Shown here piece by piece: positions 7,434-16,097 of a stretch of DNA of 64,000 bases; position 1 is the stretch's first letter; every line of letters starts with the position of its first letter. Position numbers and translations under genes: made by a program. The DNA is from JAWKWH01 sp040830725 (GTDB lineage: Bacteria; Pseudomonadota; Alphaproteobacteria; Rhizobiales; Rhizobiaceae): contig JBFOMG010000013.1 of assembly GCA_040830725.1 (NCBI GenBank), positions 160,198 to 224,197 of the forward strand, written 5' to 3'. Under the pieces are notes generated by a model. That model made no database searches. It had not been told where the DNA came from and saw only the letters and a program-made list of their open reading frames with translations.

Positions 7434-8210
7434 ATGGGGCAATTTGCGGGGCTTACGGTTTTTATCTCCGGCGCGACCGGCGGGTTTGGCACCCGCAGTG
7501 CCGAAAAACTGGCTCAAGGTGGCGCCAACCTTGTCCTCACCGATATCGACAAGAACCGTCTTCAAGACCTGGCAGAGCGCCTGCCTTGCGAATCTGCGTT
7601 AATCAGCGGTGATGTTACCGATGAACGGCTGTTCAAAAAAGCTGTGAAGCTGGCAATCGACAAGTTCGGCGCTTTGGACATCGCAATCAACAATGCCGGC
7701 ATTGCGCAAAGCTTCGTAAAATTGCATCAGGTCCCTTCCGCCGAAGCCCGCAGTATCATGGATGTTGATGTAATGGGCGTGTTCTATGCCATGAAGCATC
7801 AGATCAATCAGATGGATAAGCAGTACCGGAACGAAGGCAGGGGCGGCATCATCGTCAACATTGCCTCTATCGCCGGATTGGGCGGCGCCCCGAAATTATC
7901 GGTTTACGCTGCAGCCAAACACGCCGTGATTGGTCTGACAAAATCGGCCGCGGCGGAATACGCCACCAAGGGCATTCGCGTTAATGCAGTCTGCCCGTCT
8001 TTTGCCCGTACCGAAATGGCTCTACAGTTCCTGCGCACGGCTCCTGAGGGAGAAGAGGCAGCGACAGCCAATCTTGTTCGCGGCGTGCCGATGAAGCGAT
8101 TGGCCGAAGTGGACGAAGTTGTTGAAGCTATCCTGTTCGCGGCCAATCCGGACAACTCGTTCATGACCGGACAGACCTTGGCGGTCGATGGAGGAATTGA
8201 AGCGATCTAG
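7434..8210 (+). CDS. SDR-family oxidoreductase
   Basis: This 258-residue classical SDR has GATGGFG at residues 13-19, INNAG, catalytic Ser145 and YAAAK with Tyr158 and Lys162, and ends MTGQTLAVDGGIEAI. The ATG at 7434 is preceded by GGTGAAGGAT and follows the kinase stop by 5 bp, so the two are co-transcribed. The longer upstream reading frame is antisense-free overlap with the kinase and was not used. As the last gene of the plus-strand arm it could oxidise a 3-hydroxyacyl-CoA or reduce a 4-oxoacyl-CoA. The substrate is unknown. Confidence 0.86.
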   Translation: MGQFAGLTVFISGATGGFGTRSAEKLAQGGANLVLTDIDKNRLQDLAERLPCESALISGDVTDERLFKKAVKLAIDKFGALDIAINNAGIAQSFVKLHQVPSAEARSIMDVDVMGVFYAMKHQINQMDKQYRNEGRGGIIVNIASIAGLGGAPKLSVYAAAKHAVIGLTKSAAAEYATKGIRVNAVCPSFARTEMALQFLRTAPEGEEAATANLVRGVPMKRLAEVDEVVEAILFAANPDNSFMTGQTLAVDGGIEAI

Positions 8211-8214
8211 GCGG

Positions 8215-9216
8215 CTACCTGCCGGGTCTGAGTACGATCTTCGGTGCGGCTAATTTGCCCGACAGAATATCGGCAAACGCGCCGGCTCCATCGGACAGCC
8301 CTCGCTGCTCGATCCAGTCGAGGGTACCCAGTCTGCCGTCGAAAATGGCTTGGGCTGTCTCGCGAAAGTCCTGTGGAGTGTAGGTATACGTGCCGATGAA
8401 CGTTATTTCCTGCAGCGTCATACGCCGTATGTCGAGCCCGCCGGCAGCCGATCCCAATCCGATGTGAACGATGACGCCACCATGGCGTACCAGTGTGGAG
8501 GCCGCCGCCCGGGTTGAATCAAAGCCGACACCATCAACAACGATATCGGCACTGCCCGCATCCGGTCCGCCGCCTGATGCGGGATCGTAGACGGTGATAC
8601 CTTCGATTTGCTCGATCGTCGCTCGTCTTTCGGGACTCGTTTCGGCAAGATGAACATTTTGCGCACCTTTGGCCTTCAAAACCAGTGCAGCGCCAAGCCC
8701 GATTGCACCGCCTCCAATGACAGCACAAGATGCGTCAGCCAGCGGCAGATCGCAGCTTTTTTCCGCCAGCCGCACCGCATGCCATCCGCAGGCGAGCGGT
8801 TCGGCAAGAGCAGCGTGTTCACTGGATACGTGGTCGGGAATTTCGATGAGATTGCTCGTTGGCATTGCCAGCAATTCGGCAAATGCACCTTCGCGCGGCG
8901 GCATGGAGATGATTTGCCGTTTCTGACAAATATTGTTCCTGCCCGATCGGCAATCGCGGCAATTGCCGCATGAAACCAGGGGATTCACGGTGACCCGCTT
9001 TCCGATACCGTCACCGCCAATTATGGTGCCAGCCGCTTCATGGCCAAGAATGAGTGGAGCCGGGCGCCGGTCGTCATGGCCGAGATAGGCGTGCATGTCT
9101 GATCCGCATATTCCGACAGCCTCGATCCGGATCAAGGCATCGCCTTCGGACGGGACAGGATCAACGGCATCCCGATAATCGAGCTCTTTCGGTCCAGTGT
9201 AAACAAGCGCCTTCAT
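8215..9216 (-). CDS. Zinc-dependent alcohol dehydrogenase (polyol type)
   Basis: This 333-residue zinc MDR oxidises a secondary alcohol, probably a polyol or sugar acid, with NAD(P). Catalytic zinc ligands are Cys37 (GICGSDMHAYLGH) and His59-Glu60 (LGHEAAG). Structural zinc ligands are Cys83, 86, 89 and 97 (CGNCRDCRSGRNNIC). The Rossmann loop is VIGGGAIGLGAA. Its ATG overlaps the stop of the upstream SDR gene by 4 bp. Pairing with a gluconate-5-dehydrogenase-like SDR resembles idonate/galactonate-type pathways, but the substrate cannot be read from the sequence. The gene ends 4 bp from the convergent SDR at 7434-8210. Confidence 0.87.
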   Translation of the reverse strand: MKALVYTGPKELDYRDAVDPVPSEGDALIRIEAVGICGSDMHAYLGHDDRRPAPLILGHEAAGTIIGGDGIGKRVTVNPLVSCGNCRDCRSGRNNICQKRQIISMPPREGAFAELLAMPTSNLIEIPDHVSSEHAALAEPLACGWHAVRLAEKSCDLPLADASCAVIGGGAIGLGAALVLKAKGAQNVHLAETSPERRATIEQIEGITVYDPASGGGPDAGSADIVVDGVGFDSTRAAASTLVRHGGVIVHIGLGSAAGGLDIRRMTLQEITFIGTYTYTPQDFRETAQAIFDGRLGTLDWIEQRGLSDGAGAFADILSGKLAAPKIVLRPGR

Positions 9217-9980
9217 TTGGCGGTATAGCCTCCATCGACATACAGAATTTGGCCGGTGACGTAATCACTGGCCGGAGAACACAGAAACAGCGCGGGGCCG
9301 ATGATATCGCCAGCTTCGCCATTTCGGCCGATACAGGTTTGCGCAGCATTTCGCGCCGATCGTTCCGGGTCCGAGAAGACCGGGCCGGTCAGTTCTGTCG
9401 GAAAGAAGCCCGGCGCAATGGCGTTGGTGTTGATGCCGTGTTTTGACCAAGCTTCGGCCATCGCCCGCGTCAATTGCGCTATGCCGCCCTTCGAAGCGCC
9501 ATAGGCGATGCCGCCGGGAAAAGCCCTTTCCGATTGCAGCGAAGCGAAGTTCAGAATCCTCCCCCAACCACGCTCCTTCATGGCGGGCACCAGCGCTTGC
9601 GCGAGATAAAATGGGGCGGACAGATTGGTGTCAATTGTGCGCTGCCACCCTTCCGGCGTCACTTCGTCAGCGGTTTGTCTTGTATTTACCCCGGCAGCGT
9701 TGACAAGTATGTCCGGTGGTCCAAAAAGTTGCGCTGCCTGATGGGCGAGTTCTACCGTCGACTTTGGATCGCCGATTTCACCAATGACCGAGCCGGTTTC
9801 GCCCTTGGCCTCTTCCCGCCATTCTTCAAGCATGTCCGCCCGGCGTGCGACGCCAACAACCTTGGCGCCGGCCTCCGCGAAAGCGGTCGCGATCACCCTG
9901 CCCAGGCCGGAACTGGCACCAGTCACCAGAGCGATGCGTCCTTCAACGTTGAAGGATGGTGATCTTTGGTCTTCAGTCAT
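9213..9980 (-). CDS. SDR oxidoreductase, gluconate 5-dehydrogenase-like
   Basis: This 255-residue classical SDR has TGASSGLG at residues 20-27, VNAAG, the catalytic Ser in NFASLQSE and YGASKGGI, and ends VTGQILYVDGGYTAK. It resembles gluconate 5-dehydrogenase and related keto-acid reductases. It overlaps the zinc alcohol dehydrogenase gene by 4 bp and is first in that two-gene operon. A perfect 14-bp LacI-type palindrome lies 152 bp upstream, consistent with carbohydrate-linked control. No regulator of that family is encoded in the window. Confidence 0.85.
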   Translation of the reverse strand: MTEDQRSPSFNVEGRIALVTGASSGLGRVIATAFAEAGAKVVGVARRADMLEEWREEAKGETGSVIGEIGDPKSTVELAHQAAQLFGPPDILVNAAGVNTRQTADEVTPEGWQRTIDTNLSAPFYLAQALVPAMKERGWGRILNFASLQSERAFPGGIAYGASKGGIAQLTRAMAEAWSKHGINTNAIAPGFFPTELTGPVFSDPERSARNAAQTCIGRNGEAGDIIGPALFLCSPASDYVTGQILYVDGGYTAK

Positions 9981-10131
9981 TTCGCTACCTGAGCTAGAAC
10001 CGTTTTTCGGTTTGCAATCAAACTTGGTTTAACTTCGCCATCATGACTGGTCGATATTTGGGTGCATTCTCACATTCGAACAGCAACTTGATCCCTGCAC
10101 ATCCAAGTCAGCCATGGCTGGTTATCAATTT

Positions 10132-10145
10132 TGTAAGCGCTTACA
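10132..10145. promoter_or_regulatory. LacI-type palindromic operator
   Basis: TGTAAGCGCTTACA is a perfect 14-bp palindrome with the central CG typical of LacI/GalR-family operators. It lies in the 271-bp gap upstream of the SDR/alcohol dehydrogenase operon. The rest of that gap shows a short AACCG-TTTTT-CGGTT hairpin at 9998-10012 and nothing else clear. Confidence 0.6.
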
Positions 10146-10251
10146 TAGGCAGATGCAAGTTCTAAACAAGCACCGTTGACCTGTCACAATTTCGGAAATC
10201 CGCGGGCGTCGGCGTAGGTGGCCGGCACTGTTTTGGCGTGCGCTGATGTCG

Positions 10252-13035
10252 TCAGCCTGGCTGGCCTTCGTCAACTTGCGCCTCTCCATCTTTAACCGGT
10301 TTGGGCCGTCCCGGCATCATCATGCGCTGGTAAAAGATCCCGATGCCGATGAGCACAGCCCCGAGACCGATGAACGACAGTGCTCTCAGAACACCTTCAA
10401 GCTGCGACATGTCGAACAGGAAAACCTTGGCAACCGAGATAACAATCAAAACTGCCGATGCGAGCCGCAGCGCAGTTGATTTGAGCCGGATGCCGATAAC
10501 CAGGATGACAACGCCAAGCGCCAGCCAGGCAGCTGAATAGGTATAGGTTTCCCACCCGGTCAGACCTTTCCATGAGCCGATGAATTCGCCCCAGTAAAGC
10601 CGTCTGATCGACAGCGTGATGTATGCAAAGGCGAGCGCCGCCGCCGTCAGGCCCAGACAGGCGACATAGGGTCTTGGGCGTTTGGGCCGGGCGTAAAGTG
10701 CCAGGCCGGCCATCGCCGACGCAGGTAGCAGATAGGCCAGAAGAAGCAGGTTGAAGAATGTGATCGTGCCCGTGGATTCGTTGGTCACCAGGGGGTTTAG
10801 AACAACAAAGTGCGACACAACGATAAACAGCATCGACAATCCGCCGATCACCATTGAACCGATGCGGAATATCGGGCTCGGGCTTCGTGTGTCGAGTGCG
10901 ACGAGGATCGCTCCGCCGCCGATTGCAATCAGCGTGTAAATTGCCTGCTCGGCCAGACTGAGCGTGTCGCCATAGATCTTCCCGCCATTCATGGTGTGGC
11001 GAACGAGTATGGCGGCAGTCAACAATGCAAACAGGGCCGCGAATGCTTCCTGCACCAGCCGCATGCGCCCGTCGGCAAGTTTTTTCAACTGCCAGGCAGC
11101 GACAATCGCGCCCATTGCCGGCACTGCATATCCCGGCAGCAACCAGTTGAACACTGGCGTGGTTCCCAGATCGAGTTCACCGACAATCGATGGGTCATAG
11201 GCGATACGCCCGGTGACAACCACGGATACGGCGACAGACAAAATCGGCAAGACTGGCCAGTGCTTGAAGCGCAGCGCGGCTACCGGCACTATGATCGCCA
11301 AACCGCACGTCACCGTCGTCATCCCGGGTCCGAACAATGCGTGGATGGCCAAGATCAGAGCTGCCATCGCGCCGGCCGCAAACACAGAAACGGCAAGTCC
11401 GCCGGATTGACGCGGTTCCTCGCTGCGTGCGGTCAGTTCCGCCCCGCCAACCAATATGGCGGCGAGGCCTAGGTAGATGGTGCCATACAGCAAATCCCGG
11501 TTGATGTTGCCAAATCCGGTCCAGATCAGGGTGGTAACCAGCAGCGGAACCAGAACAGCAAACAATGCCCATACAGCGGCTGACCGCGGTGCGGTAACAA
11601 CCACCTTGCCGGCCATCCAGATGCCAGATGCTACGAACAGTGCCGCCACCAGCCAGCTAAGCAAGACCATGTACTCGGGTCCGGCGTCCGGTTCTCCTTC
11701 AACAATCACTCCGTCGATTGCCAAGAGGACATTGATGCCGCCGAAATAGGCCCATAGCTGCCACAGAATTGATGCCGTGCCGGCAGCAATGAGCAAGGGG
11801 AGGGCAGCCGGGCGCCAGCCGGATGCTGCAATCATTGCAGCGACAATGATCACGATACCGACCAACATGCCGTCGCTGATATTGCCGTGGACCGCCAGGC
11901 CGAGCACTTCCAGTCCGCCCAGCATGGCGGTTGCCAATGTGGGGATCAGTACATCGTTGGCAAACGGCCTGCCTTCGTCGCTCGGCCTGGCCCACAATAC
12001 CGTTAGCGCTGCGATTGGTACGAGGGCAATAAATATCACCGACGTCGCATTGACGTTTTCGACATGGAACAAATAGGCCACGCACCAAAGCCCGGTTCCT
12101 GCGATCGCCGCGCTTGCCATCGGCCACCAGCGCCTCGTCCGGGCAATATAGATGGTCGCGACAAGAACGATCGCCAGAAAACCGAACAGCGCCCAGGGAT
12201 TTGGTGCGTCGGAAGAGACCAGTGCAGGTGTTGCCAATGAGCCCACCAGCCCGAGACCGCCAATTGCCTGCCCGTGCAACAGAGAAAGCGAGATTGCTGC
12301 GACGCTGATGAGACCGAGCGTGACAAATGCAGTGGCCTGTCCGATGAAGCCGTAATAACCGTGCGCGGCATAGACAGTGCCAAACAAAATAAACGCGCTT
12401 GCGGCTGTCAAGATTCCCGGCAGATGCGCGCCATTGATGCCGCCAACCGGCAGTTTCGTCTCCGATCGCCGTAAATATTCGCCACCACCGCCGGCAGCGA
12501 TGCCGAGAAGGGCTGAGAGCACCAGCCTGACTTTCGGCCCAAGCAGGCCCGCTTCAATCGTGTAACGCACAAGGAAAATGCCGCCGAGTGCCAGCGCCAG
12601 ACCACCGACCCAGACCGCCCAGCGGCCGCCAAGTGCTGATTCGATGTCTGGCCGCGCCGGCGAAGACTGGGAAGGCGAATCCGCAAAGGGCCCGGTAACC
12701 GTTTCGGCCGGAGCCATTGCGGCGGCCGGTTCCTGGTCCGGAGTTTGCCAAACATCCACCACATCGGTGTCTGCGTCGGCGTCGGATTCTGGTTGATCAG
12801 CCGGTTCCGGTTCTGCCGTGTCATCAGCGGCCGGTTCAGATGACGGTATTGCTCGGGGTTCGACGCCAGCTTCGCCTGTACCTGCGGATTGTTCGAGCCG
12901 GTCCCGCATCGCCATGAAGGCCTTTTGGAGCGCTCTCAGTTCAAATTCGAGCACCTTGATACGGTTGTTCTGACTCCATATCAGGAACAGCGCCAAAAGC
13001 GCCAAGGCCAGGGAAATGATGCCGCTGAAAATCAT
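10252..13035 (-). CDS. DUF2339 polytopic membrane protein
   Basis: This 927-residue inner-membrane protein belongs to DUF2339 (PF10101), whose function is unknown. An N-terminal transmembrane helix (SGIISLALALLALFLIW) is followed by a short coiled-coil-like stretch, then an acidic, Pro/Ala-rich linker at about residues 55-125. After that about twenty or more hydrophobic segments fill the rest, starting with WAVWVGGLALALGGIFLVRY. The C terminus is a hydrophilic tail of about 25 residues. It appears monocistronic: the thioesterase gene upstream is separated by 183 bp that contain a structured repeat. Confidence 0.85.
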   Translation of the reverse strand: MIFSGIISLALALLALFLIWSQNNRIKVLEFELRALQKAFMAMRDRLEQSAGTGEAGVEPRAIPSSEPAADDTAEPEPADQPESDADADTDVVDVWQTPDQEPAAAMAPAETVTGPFADSPSQSSPARPDIESALGGRWAVWVGGLALALGGIFLVRYTIEAGLLGPKVRLVLSALLGIAAGGGGEYLRRSETKLPVGGINGAHLPGILTAASAFILFGTVYAAHGYYGFIGQATAFVTLGLISVAAISLSLLHGQAIGGLGLVGSLATPALVSSDAPNPWALFGFLAIVLVATIYIARTRRWWPMASAAIAGTGLWCVAYLFHVENVNATSVIFIALVPIAALTVLWARPSDEGRPFANDVLIPTLATAMLGGLEVLGLAVHGNISDGMLVGIVIIVAAMIAASGWRPAALPLLIAAGTASILWQLWAYFGGINVLLAIDGVIVEGEPDAGPEYMVLLSWLVAALFVASGIWMAGKVVVTAPRSAAVWALFAVLVPLLVTTLIWTGFGNINRDLLYGTIYLGLAAILVGGAELTARSEEPRQSGGLAVSVFAAGAMAALILAIHALFGPGMTTVTCGLAIIVPVAALRFKHWPVLPILSVAVSVVVTGRIAYDPSIVGELDLGTTPVFNWLLPGYAVPAMGAIVAAWQLKKLADGRMRLVQEAFAALFALLTAAILVRHTMNGGKIYGDTLSLAEQAIYTLIAIGGGAILVALDTRSPSPIFRIGSMVIGGLSMLFIVVSHFVVLNPLVTNESTGTITFFNLLLLAYLLPASAMAGLALYARPKRPRPYVACLGLTAAALAFAYITLSIRRLYWGEFIGSWKGLTGWETYTYSAAWLALGVVILVIGIRLKSTALRLASAVLIVISVAKVFLFDMSQLEGVLRALSFIGLGAVLIGIGIFYQRMMMPGRPKPVKDGEAQVDEGQPG

Positions 13036-13089
13036 GCCGCCCGCTCCCTCGGGTGATTCTCGACGGCACTATAAACGGAAATGCGACTC

Positions 13090-13181
13090 AGGGCATTTTT
13101 CACCCAAGCCAAATCAAATGAGCGAAAAATGCTGCGATCGATCCAGGCGGGCAAAGGCGTTATCGTGTTTCAATGAAACCG
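13090..13181 (-). repeat. Structured 92-nt intergenic repeat, copy A
   Basis: Read on the minus strand from 13181, this stretch aligns without gaps to 29914-30005 at about 69 of 92 positions. It can fold into a GTTTCA/TGAAAC hairpin and a longer one with ATTTTTC (13102-13096 side) and GAAAAAT. It lies between the thioesterase stop and the DUF2339 gene. It is non-coding as far as can be seen. Confidence 0.7.
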
Positions 13182-13218
13182 AGAGACTCTCTGAAAACCG
13201 CTCTGCGGCATGTTTCGG

Positions 13219-13707
13219 CTAATTGCGCAACGGGAATATTGAGCAGGTCTCCGTGCCAATTGCCAGAAGTTTGCCATTTGCATCCTTGAGCGTGGCTTCT
13301 GACACCGCCATTGTTCGCCCGCGGTGAACGACCTTGCCCTCGCATACCACTTCACCGGTTTTGACGGTGATCGGCCGGATCAGATTGACCTTGAATTCTG
13401 CAGTGGCATAGGCCTCGCCTTTTTCCAGCGTTGTGTGAACGGCGCAGCCCAAAGCTGAGTCCAGCAATGTCGCCGCCCAGCCACCATGGATGGATCCGGA
13501 TGGGTTAAGGTATTCCGGCTTGGGTGTACCGCGAAACACGGCTCGGCTCAGCGACACCTCGGCCAGATAGTATCCCAGCGTCGCGGCAATCGGTGCGGTA
13601 GGCAGTTTGCCTTCGATCATTTTCTGCATCTGTTCAAGGCCACTGCTGCGGCCAAATTCCTCCGGCGGGATCACGCCGTGTTTTTGTGATGCCTGATTCT
13701 CACCCAA
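13219..13707 (-). CDS. PaaI-family thioesterase
   Basis: This 162-residue hot-dog-fold acyl-CoA thioesterase has the motif NPSGSIHGGWAATLLDSALG, in which HGG and the downstream Asp form the active site of PaaI-type enzymes. The start chosen is TTG at 13707 because GGAGG lies 6 nt upstream; the ATG at 13749 would overlap recO by 29 bp and has no such site. It follows recO on the same strand with a 13-bp gap and may be the last gene of the lepB-rnc-era-recO block. It probably hydrolyses aromatic or medium acyl-CoA; the substrate is unknown. Confidence 0.82.
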   Translation of the reverse strand: MGENQASQKHGVIPPEEFGRSSGLEQMQKMIEGKLPTAPIAATLGYYLAEVSLSRAVFRGTPKPEYLNPSGSIHGGWAATLLDSALGCAVHTTLEKGEAYATAEFKVNLIRPITVKTGEVVCEGKVVHRGRTMAVSEATLKDANGKLLAIGTETCSIFPLRN

Positions 13708-13720
13708 ATGGTGCCTCCGT

Positions 13721-14458
13721 TCAGTTCTTCTGTTCCAATGCGCGATCAATAGCGGAAAGAAACCCAGGCCGCGATTCAGGCTGACCCGTTCCCCTTGGTT
13801 CCCAAAGATGACGGGTAAAGAAAAAACCTGTTAGGGCGAATGCGTCCCTGATAGCTGCCGACGGGGCCCGTTCATGTTTGCCGGTGACAAGGAAGTGAGG
13901 CAGTGGCAGCATCTTGTCCGCCCAATCTTTCCCGGCCTCGCGCGAGACCGCCCGGCCCGATTTGGGTGAGACATAAACCAGATCATGTGTTGATCCCGTG
14001 GCGGCGCAAGACGACAATTCAAGGCCGAATCCCAGTTCCTCAAGCATCAACAGCTCAAATTGGGCCAGCAACTCGGCGGCGGTTTGGGCATCGCCAAGAT
14101 TCGCAATGATTTGCCTGACCGCATCGTACAAGTGGTCGTGTGGGTCGCGCTCGGGTAACAGGCGCAAATGCGCGGCGAGCAATTGAAGTCCGTAAATGGC
14201 AACAGCGGAATCAAACAGGTTTGCCGCGTTGAGCGTCAATGGTTCGACCTGATAGGTCCCCAGATGTTCGTCAAGCCGTGCCCGCCAGGTCAGTTCGACC
14301 TGGTTTCCCGCCTGCAGGACCGGCTGCTGCCGTCGCGACCGCCCACCTCGAACAAGGCCGAGATGCCGGCCATGGTGAGCCGTCATCGCCTCGACAATCA
14401 CACTCGTCTCGCCGTGTTTGCGGGTGCCGAGAATTATGCCTTCATCCTGCCACTGCAT
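13721..14458 (-). CDS. recO: DNA repair protein RecO
   Basis: RecO is a 245-residue recombination mediator that binds ssDNA and RecR to load RecA in the RecF pathway. The N-terminal OB fold begins MQWQDEGIILGTRKHGETS and continues VIVEAMTAHHGRHLGLVRGG, which is diagnostic. The C-terminal helical domain contains LMLEELGFGLELSSCAATG. The gene follows era by 18 bp in the canonical rnc-era-recO order. Confidence 0.95.
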   Translation of the reverse strand: MQWQDEGIILGTRKHGETSVIVEAMTAHHGRHLGLVRGGRSRRQQPVLQAGNQVELTWRARLDEHLGTYQVEPLTLNAANLFDSAVAIYGLQLLAAHLRLLPERDPHDHLYDAVRQIIANLGDAQTAAELLAQFELLMLEELGFGLELSSCAATGSTHDLVYVSPKSGRAVSREAGKDWADKMLPLPHFLVTGKHERAPSAAIRDAFALTGFFFTRHLWEPRGTGQPESRPGFLSAIDRALEQKN

Positions 14459-14476
14459 CTTTTGACTGTCGGCACG

Positions 14477-15394
14477 TTAGCGGGGAAATTCAAGCCCGAT
14501 TTCACGGTAACGCTCCGGATCGTTGCCCCAGTTCTCGCGCACCTTGACAAACAGGAACAGGTGAACCTTCTGGTCAAGAATATCAGCGAGCTCACGCCGC
14601 GCCGCGGCACCGATTGCCTTGATGGTTTCTCCTCCTTTGCCGAGCGCGATCTTTTTCTGGCTGTCACGTTCAACATAGATCACCTGCTCAATGCGAACCG
14701 ATCCGTCCTTCTTTTCCTCCCACTTTTCCGTCTCGACATGGGAGGCATAGGGTAGTTCCTGATGCAGGCGCAGCGTCAACTTCTCGCGGGTGATTTCGGC
14801 TGCGAGCTGGCGCATCGGCAGGTCGGAGATCTGGTCTTCGGGGTAATACCAGGGGCCTTCCGGGAGAGCATCCGACAGATAGTCCAACAGATCGCCACAT
14901 CCGGATCCATTTAGCGCCGAAATCATGAAAGTGCGTTCAAACGGGACAAAATCATTTGCTGCTGCAGAGAGCGCCAACAATGTTTCGGGTTTGACCCGGT
15001 CGACTTTGTTCAGCACCAATATCCTGGGTACCTTGATCTCAGCAAGATTCTTAAGAATTGCTTCCGCCTCACCGGCGATCCCACGCTCGGCGTCGATCAG
15101 CAAAAGTACGATATCGGCATCTGCCGCTCCGCCCCAGGCTGATCGCACCATTGCGCGGTCCAGCTGCCGTCTTGGTTTGAAAATACCCGGTGTATCGACC
15201 AATACGATCTGGGTCTGATTGTGGATTGCGATACCGCGCATGACTGCGCGCGTCGTCTGCACCTTGTGTGTAACGATCGCGACTTTGGCGCCAACCAGCC
15301 GGTTGACCAGTGTTGACTTTCCGGCGTTGGGTGCACCGAGCAAAGCCACAAATCCTGCGCGCGTATTGTATTTCTGGTCCGGCGCCTCAGTCAT
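14477..15394 (-). CDS. era: GTPase Era
   Basis: Era is an essential 305-residue GTPase that binds 16S rRNA and helps 30S maturation. The G1 loop GAPNAGKS is at residues 20-27, the switch region has TTRAVMRGI, G3 is DTPGIF and G4 is NKVD. The C-terminal KH domain has KIALGKGGETIKAIGAAAR. The start at 15394 overlaps the rnc stop as ATGA; the upstream in-frame ATG at 15415 would lie deeper within rnc and is less likely. The gene lies in the rnc-era-recO block. Confidence 0.96.
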   Translation of the reverse strand: MTEAPDQKYNTRAGFVALLGAPNAGKSTLVNRLVGAKVAIVTHKVQTTRAVMRGIAIHNQTQIVLVDTPGIFKPRRQLDRAMVRSAWGGAADADIVLLLIDAERGIAGEAEAILKNLAEIKVPRILVLNKVDRVKPETLLALSAAANDFVPFERTFMISALNGSGCGDLLDYLSDALPEGPWYYPEDQISDLPMRQLAAEITREKLTLRLHQELPYASHVETEKWEEKKDGSVRIEQVIYVERDSQKKIALGKGGETIKAIGAAARRELADILDQKVHLFLFVKVRENWGNDPERYREIGLEFPR

Positions 15395-16092
15395 GCGCCA
15401 TCGTCCGCTTGCCATACACCTTCACGTACCAAAATCGCCGTGGCGGCTGCCTGTTCGGCTTCCCGTTTTGAGCCACCTGTCGCGCGCATCGGCTCAAATC
15501 CTCGAACAGTGGCGACAATGGTGAAAACCGGATCGTGATCGGGGCCCGTTCGACCTTCTGTCGTGTAAACTGGCGCAACCCCCGCCTTTCGATGCGCCCA
15601 TTCTTGCAATTCGGTCTTTGCGTCCCGGCGGTCGGCGCCGGATTTATGGATCAGCGGCCTCCAAAAACGTTCGATAAACGCCGTTGCCGGCTCGAGACCG
15701 CCGTCAAGGTAAATCGCCGCGATCAGCGACTCCAAAACGTCTGAGCGAATATTCTGACGCTTTCGCCCCGCCAAAGATTTGATTTCCGGGCCGGTGGAGA
15801 TGAAGTCGCCAAGTCCGATCTGGTCTGCGATTGCCGCACAGGTTTCCGCATTGACCAACAGGTTGAGGCGTCGTGACAGTTCTCCCTCGTCCGCATCCGG
15901 AAACTCTTTCCACAGGATTTGCGCCGTTACCAGACCCAGCACCCGGTCGCCGAGGAATTCCAGCCGCTCGTAATTGCCGCGCACTTCACCATCGGCGCTG
16001 GAGTGCGTCAGAGCGCGGGTCAAAGTTTCCGATGTCGTAAATCTGTAGCCAATTCTCTTGCCGATCTCGGCAGGATCGGACGGGAGTGCCAT
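15391..16092 (-). CDS. rnc: Ribonuclease III
   Basis: RNase III is a 233-residue dsRNA endonuclease that processes rRNA and structured mRNA. The catalytic signature NYERLEFLGDRVLGL is followed by acidic residues in SDVLESLIAAIYLDGG, and the C-terminal dsRNA-binding domain has ATGGSKREAEQAAATAIL. The ATG at 16092 lies 5 bp after the lepB stop with GGTGGA upstream; the longer frame starting at 16146 would overlap lepB heavily. It overlaps era by 4 bp. Confidence 0.95.
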   Translation of the reverse strand: MALPSDPAEIGKRIGYRFTTSETLTRALTHSSADGEVRGNYERLEFLGDRVLGLVTAQILWKEFPDADEGELSRRLNLLVNAETCAAIADQIGLGDFISTGPEIKSLAGRKRQNIRSDVLESLIAAIYLDGGLEPATAFIERFWRPLIHKSGADRRDAKTELQEWAHRKAGVAPVYTTEGRTGPDHDPVFTIVATVRGFEPMRATGGSKREAEQAAATAILVREGVWQADDGA

Positions 16093-16097
16093 CGGCG

